DNA of 64,000 nucleotides from UBA5189 sp040389445. GTDB lineage: Bacteria; Chloroflexota; Limnocylindria; Limnocylindrales; CSP1-4. The translations under genes and the position numbers were made by a program. The notes below the pieces were generated by a model. The model saw nothing but the letters and a program-made list of their open reading frames with translations, was not told where the DNA came from and ran no database searches. Every line of letters starts with the position of its first letter. Positions within the stretch are counted from its first letter, which is position 1. Where the stretch lies: contig JAZJZX010000014.1 in NCBI GenBank assembly GCA_040389445.1, forward strand, positions 62,001 through 126,000, read 5' to 3'. Positions 60,877 to 64,000 of this stretch are shown one piece after another.

Positions 60877-61325
60877 CCCGGGGACCGAGGTCCGGGCGTC
60901 GTCGCGATCAGCCGCGATCGGCGCCAGCCTGCCATCGAGCCGAACCATGCCCGCGCCCGGAAGAGCAGCACGACGGCCGTGCCGTGTGCGGCGCCCAGGA
61001 CCATCGCGGCCGGATGTCCGAACGCGGCGAGGTAGACCACCGCGAACAGGCCGGCGAGATTGAGCGCCGGCAGCCAGGCGCGGCCCGTTCGGATCACAAC
61101 GCCGAGGGAGATCGAGGCGGCGTACAGGATGCCCGCAACGCCGAGGATCGGGCCCCTGGCGGGAAGTCGACCGGTGATGACGAAGTCGCCGAAGAGCAAC
61201 TGGGTCGCCCCGAACAGTCCACCGAAGACGAGCAGGGCGGCAACGACATCCACCCCGAACGGTCGCGCCGGTCGTTCCGTGCCGTACTGCCCCGAGGCGG
61301 GACCCGGCCCGGCCGGCCGGGTCAC
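60816..61325 (-). CDS. Small multi-span membrane protein coupled to TatA
   Basis: A 169-residue protein with four hydrophobic segments between about residues 25 and 130 (VDVVAALLVFGGLFGATQLLF, LGVAGILYAASISLGVVI, LAGLFAVVYLAAFG, AAMVLGAAHGTAVVLLF) and a very basic tail. The GTG at 61325 overlaps the tatA stop (GTGA). I know no family. Its last 61 bases overlap the end of the convergent Nudix-fusion gene. Confidence 0.6.
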   Translation of the reverse strand: MTRPAGPGPASGQYGTERPARPFGVDVVAALLVFGGLFGATQLLFGDFVITGRLPARGPILGVAGILYAASISLGVVIRTGRAWLPALNLAGLFAVVYLAAFGHPAAMVLGAAHGTAVVLLFRARAWFGSMAGWRRSRLIATTPGPRSPGHPDSRSPRRGGSRRPSGRR

Positions 61326-61498
61326 CGGTCGGCGGGATCCGAGGAGTCGTCCTCGCCCTTGCGCATGGATCTGACCTCGGTCCGCGCGCTCTTCACGCCC
61401 CGGCCCAGCAGACGGCCGATCTCGGGCAGGGTCTTGGGCCCTCGCCAGATGACGACGAGGACCAGGATGATCAGCAGCACCACCGCCGTGTCGGTCAT
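61322..61498 (-). CDS. tatA: TatA/TatE-type twin-arginine translocase subunit
   Basis: A 58-residue protein: a short N-terminus, one membrane helix (VVLLIILVLVVIW), the hinge RGPKTLPEIGRLLGRGVK and an amphipathic helix with an acidic tail. This is the TatA/E pore-forming unit. At 58 residues it is at the short end and has no TatB/TatC nearby. The usual G of the FG hinge is retained as RG, with Phe replaced by Arg/Trp context. The ATG is leaderless, 6 nt after TACCAT. Confidence 0.82.
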   Translation of the reverse strand: MTDTAVVLLIILVLVVIWRGPKTLPEIGRLLGRGVKSARTEVRSMRKGEDDSSDPADR

Positions 61499-61504
61499 GG
61501 CGCG

Positions 61505-61510
61505 ATGGTA
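61505..61510 (-). promoter_or_regulatory. -10 box TACCAT, leaderless tatA
   Basis: Minus-strand TACCAT lies 6 nt before the ATG at 61498, a third use of this hexamer and spacing. Confidence 0.55.
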
Positions 61511-61612
61511 CCCGACGGGTGGCGGCACGGGCGGTGCCGGCCGGGGCAGTCGGCCCGAGCGCCTCGAATCTCGGGCCTGCGACGCCCTCGGGCATCAGTC
61601 CCGACGGTTGTG

Positions 61613-62011
61613 TCAGCGGGGCCGGTCGGCCAGCGGGATCACGCAGCGCAGGGCCGTGTGGGTTGCGCTGAACGCGGCCACCTTGTTGTCCACCAGGCCC
61701 GCGGCCCGCGCGGCCGCCATGACCTCGACATCGCGCAGCGTCGCCGACCGGCCCTTCCGGGAGACCACCCAGATCGCGCCGTTCGGACGGATCCGGGATC
61801 GCCAGTCGTGGAGTTCGGTCAGATCGTCGACGGCTCCCGCCCCGAGGAGGACGACATCGACGTCCTCGAGCGTGGCATCGTCCGACACGTCGGAGGTCCG
61901 CGCTGCGAGCAACTCCCGAATGTGCGGATCGACGATCCGAACCAGCACCACGCGTGATCCCGGGCGAATCCCGAGCTTGTCCAGCAGCGGTGTGGCGTAC
62001 GTTCGCTCCAT
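61613..62011 (-). CDS. DUF3052 family protein
   Basis: The 132-residue protein has the DUF3052 layout: TYATPLLDKLGIRPGSRVVLV at the start, a middle VDVVLLGAGAVDDLTEL and WRSRIRPNGAIWVVSRKG, ending with KVAAFSATHTALRCVIP. Members resemble a methyltransferase-like Rossmann fold without a clear cofactor site and have no known activity. It is divergent from the deacetylase/acetyltransferase gene with only 18 bp between start codons. Confidence 0.82.
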   Translation of the reverse strand: MERTYATPLLDKLGIRPGSRVVLVRIVDPHIRELLAARTSDVSDDATLEDVDVVLLGAGAVDDLTELHDWRSRIRPNGAIWVVSRKGRSATLRDVEVMAAARAAGLVDNKVAAFSATHTALRCVIPLADRPR

Positions 62012-62029
62012 ACGACTATCGTGCCACCG
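62012..62029. promoter_or_regulatory. Very short divergent promoter region
   Basis: TATCGT (62017-62022) is 7 nt before the plus-strand ATG at 62030. CACGAT on the minus strand ends 6 nt before the ATG at 62011. The boxes overlap around ACGACTATCGT, so only one gene at a time could fire. The match to consensus is weaker than elsewhere. Confidence 0.35.
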
Positions 62030-63820
62030 ATGAGACCGCGATCACCCGACCGGGCGAACGGGCCGCTGCTCGTGTTCGGACCCTGGTCGCTGCGGTACGA
62101 CCTCGGGTCCGCGCATCCGCTCACGCCGCGCCGTTTCGAACCGGGCATCGAGCTCCTCCGGTCGGTCGCAGGCGAGGAACCTCGGCGTCTCCTCCCGACG
62201 CCGGCGCCCGACGAGACGCTCCAGTGGATTCACGAAGCCGCGTATGTGCGGACCGTGCAGCGCCTTTCCGACGCGCCGTTCGGTCCGCGCGAGGCGGGTA
62301 TCGGCCCCGGGGACACGCCGGCCTTCGCCGGGATGCACGAGGCGGCCGCCGCGGTCGCCGGAGGCAGCGTCGCGGCCATCGAGGCGATCCTGGACGGCGC
62401 GGCCGAGCACGCGTTCCATCCGGGCGGCGGATTGCACCATGCGATGTCCGATCGGGCGGCCGGCTTCTGTGTCTACGACGACCCCGCCCTCGCGATCGCC
62501 CGGGCGCGACGAGACGGATTGCGCGTCCTGTACGTGGATCTGGACGTGCACCACGGTGACGGCGTCCAGGCAATTCACCGGGACGACCCGGGGGTGCTCA
62601 CGGTATCGATCCACCAGTCGGGGAGAACGCTCTTTCCGGGGACTGGCTTCGTGGACGAGATCGGAGAAGGCGCCGCGGCCGGGACGGTCGTGAACCTGCC
62701 GCTCGAACCCGCAACGGGGGAACGGGCGTGGCTCGCCGTCCTTCGGCAGCTGCTCCCGGAGCTTGCCGCGTCCTTCGGCCCGGACATCGTCGTATCGCAG
62801 CACGGCGCAGACGCCCATGCCTGGGATCCACTCGCCAACCTTCGGGTCACCACGACCGCCATGGGCGCCGCGGCACGACTTGTCGACGCCATCGCTCATC
62901 GCTGGGCGGGCGGCCGCTGGCTCGCGACGGGCGGCGGAGGATACGACGTCTACCGCGTCGTGCCCCGCACCTGGAGCCTCGTCTGGCTCGCCGCCCTCCA
63001 TCGTGAGCCGGGCGTCGCCGTTCCTGAGGTGTGGCGGAATCGCTGGAGCGCCGAGGCGGAGCGGTATGGCCAGTCGCCGCTCCCGACGTGGCTCGAGGAC
63101 GAAACGAATGCGGGCATGAGCGTGGACGCCGTGCAGGAGGCGGCGGAGCGGGCGGCGATCCAGACCGGCGCATTCGTGCGCGACTTGACGGTGCCGGCAC
63201 TGATCCGCACGGCGACCGACCTGGGTTGGTGGTCGGCGCTCGAGGACCTCGGCATCGAAGGCGGCAGGCGAACGGTGAACGGCGAGCCGCCAGGGTGGGT
63301 CGCACAGCCGCGCGATGGAGACGCGACTTCAACTCACCTCGAGATTGTCGACAGGGTCGATGCATCGCGATGGGCGAGCCTCGATCTCGTTCGCGGGACA
63401 CTCCCGCCGCTGGATCCGGCCACGGCCCATGGGCTGATATCGGCCGCGCTCGCTTCAGCGCATCGAGTCCGGGTGTCGGCGGCGATCGCGGGAGGCAGGA
63501 TCGTCGGCGCCGTCGTATCGGCCGACTCGGCGGCCGACGTCGGGGTCGCCCGCTCGCTCCTCGGCATTGGCGTGGCGCCTCGTCACCGTCAACGGGGCAT
63601 CGCGTCCGCTCTGCTCCGTGCCCATGTCGGAGCCATGCCCGAGGCGACGCGCTGGGTGGCTGCCGTCACCGTGGCCGAACGCGACCCGGTCGAGCCGCTG
63701 CCCGCCGTCACCCGGGCAGCCGTTGCTCGACGTCTGCTCGAAGGAGCCGGGTTCCGGGTTCAGCGAGCGACCGGCCAGCTCGGCCACGCAGACCCACACG
63801 CGATCGTCGCCCGGCGCTGA
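62030..63820 (+). CDS. Histone-deacetylase-like (AcuC) domain fused to a GNAT acetyltransferase
   Basis: A 596-residue protein joining opposite activities. The N-terminal deacetylase (about 8-330) has active-site HPGGGLHHA, zinc ligands Asp172 and His174 in VDLDVHHGDGVQ, Asp261 in QHGADAHAWDPL, and the catalytic Tyr in GGGGYDVYR. After a linker, a GNAT domain (about 430-595) contains the acetyl-CoA loop VAPRHRQRGIASALL and a C-terminal ARRLLEGAGF stretch. It may act on acetylated lysine, acetylpolyamine or acetyl-CoA metabolism. Start is the ATG at 62030; a GTG at 62021 is in frame. Confidence 0.82.
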   Translation: MRPRSPDRANGPLLVFGPWSLRYDLGSAHPLTPRRFEPGIELLRSVAGEEPRRLLPTPAPDETLQWIHEAAYVRTVQRLSDAPFGPREAGIGPGDTPAFAGMHEAAAAVAGGSVAAIEAILDGAAEHAFHPGGGLHHAMSDRAAGFCVYDDPALAIARARRDGLRVLYVDLDVHHGDGVQAIHRDDPGVLTVSIHQSGRTLFPGTGFVDEIGEGAAAGTVVNLPLEPATGERAWLAVLRQLLPELAASFGPDIVVSQHGADAHAWDPLANLRVTTTAMGAAARLVDAIAHRWAGGRWLATGGGGYDVYRVVPRTWSLVWLAALHREPGVAVPEVWRNRWSAEAERYGQSPLPTWLEDETNAGMSVDAVQEAAERAAIQTGAFVRDLTVPALIRTATDLGWWSALEDLGIEGGRRTVNGEPPGWVAQPRDGDATSTHLEIVDRVDASRWASLDLVRGTLPPLDPATAHGLISAALASAHRVRVSAAIAGGRIVGAVVSADSAADVGVARSLLGIGVAPRHRQRGIASALLRAHVGAMPEATRWVAAVTVAERDPVEPLPAVTRAAVARRLLEGAGFRVQRATGQLGHADPHAIVARR

Positions 63821-63823
63821 ACC

Positions 63824-63925
63824 AGGCGAGTGGCGGCCCCGAGGCGAGGCGCTGAGGCCAAGGTGCGTTGCGGCCCCGAGGCGAGTGGCGGCCCCGAGGC
63901 GCGAGGCGGCCCGTGGCCACGCCGA
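63824..63925. repeat. Degenerate GC-rich direct repeat
   Basis: AGGCGAGTGGCGGCCCCGAG occurs at about 63824 and again at 63878, with partial copies (GCGGCCCCGAGGCG) between and after. No frame is supported. It resembles in style the repeats at 2.4 and 7.0 kb but differs in sequence. Confidence 0.6.
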
Positions 63926-63939
63926 CGCTCCGTAGATGG

Positions 63940-63968
63940 ATCGACCCGGGCTTGGGGCCCGGGTCGAT
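63940..63968 (+). terminator. 12-bp perfect stem-loop
   Basis: ATCGACCCGGGC pairs with GCCCGGGTCGAT around the loop TTGGG, about 120 nt after the last gene. A strong hairpin, but not followed by a T-run. It may end transcription in a GC-rich genome or serve as an RNA 3-prime end. Confidence 0.55.
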
Positions 63969-64000
63969 TGAAGGAGGGGCGCGGCTTCCGGTCGTTGCGG

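Overview
The window is a very GC-rich bacterial chromosome segment packed with short-gap operons. By eye it is about 70% G+C, except for a lower-GC patch near 50.7-52.1 kb. Gene content (DUF3052 protein, single TatA, CcsB, Ku/LigD, DUF4331+TPR pair, CAP protein, M1-like lipoprotein peptidase) and the many leaderless promoters fit a high-GC Chloroflexota lineage (Limnocylindria/Ellin6529-like) or, less likely, an actinobacterium. That placement is inference; no rRNA or phylogenetic marker is present. The only RNA gene seen is tRNA-His.

Layout. 0-2.4 kb: NatAB-like ABC-2 exporter. 2.6-8.1 kb: CcsB, a zinc-ribbon membrane protein, an NYN-domain protein, a HAD-IIA phosphatase, adenosine deaminase and an anchored hypothetical. 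8.1-17.8 kb: leucyl aminopeptidase, prepilin peptidase, M23 hydrolase, GlgC, a YbjN-like protein coupled to a degenerate gluzincin, nicotinate phosphoribosyltransferase and a Nudix hydrolase. 17.8-31.3 kb: orphan UgpC ATPase, HAD-II, tRNA-His, CAP protein, MacB-like exporter, BioY, M1-like lipoprotein, GlcD, DUF4331+TPR and a tiny Cys/His protein. 31.4-45.0 kb: a purine/urate catabolic region with guanine deaminase, three-subunit xanthine dehydrogenase, OHCU decarboxylase, uricase, malate synthase, a hydantoinase/allantoinase, a DUF3830 protein and 5-hydroxyisourate hydrolase. Together these could take guanine and xanthine via urate to allantoin and beyond. The final glyoxylate-releasing step is not in the window, but malate synthase would consume its product. 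45.1-50.3 kb: an NHEJ block in which a PD-(D/E)XK-like protein precedes Ku and LigD (phosphoesterase-ligase-polymerase). 50.3-53.8 kb: a mosaic of three YD-repeat (Rhs-type) fragments bracketing orphan cargo genes and a RHH/PIN toxin-antitoxin pair. 53.8-64 kb: MerR+MFS, a second ABC-2 exporter, a YyaL-type protein, a Nudix/degenerate-MBL fusion, TatA, DUF3052 and a histone-deacetylase-like/GNAT fusion.

Expression signals. The most striking pattern is leaderless initiation: at about 18 genes or micro-ORFs a TANNNT -10 box lies 6-8 nt before an ATG or GTG. Several genes are also preceded by micro-ORFs whose stop codon overlaps or nearly overlaps the gene's start (NatB-like permease, NYN protein, adenosine deaminase, CAP protein, PncB). 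This suggests a ribosome-loading relay. Within operons, GTGA/ATGA 4-nt overlaps are the rule.
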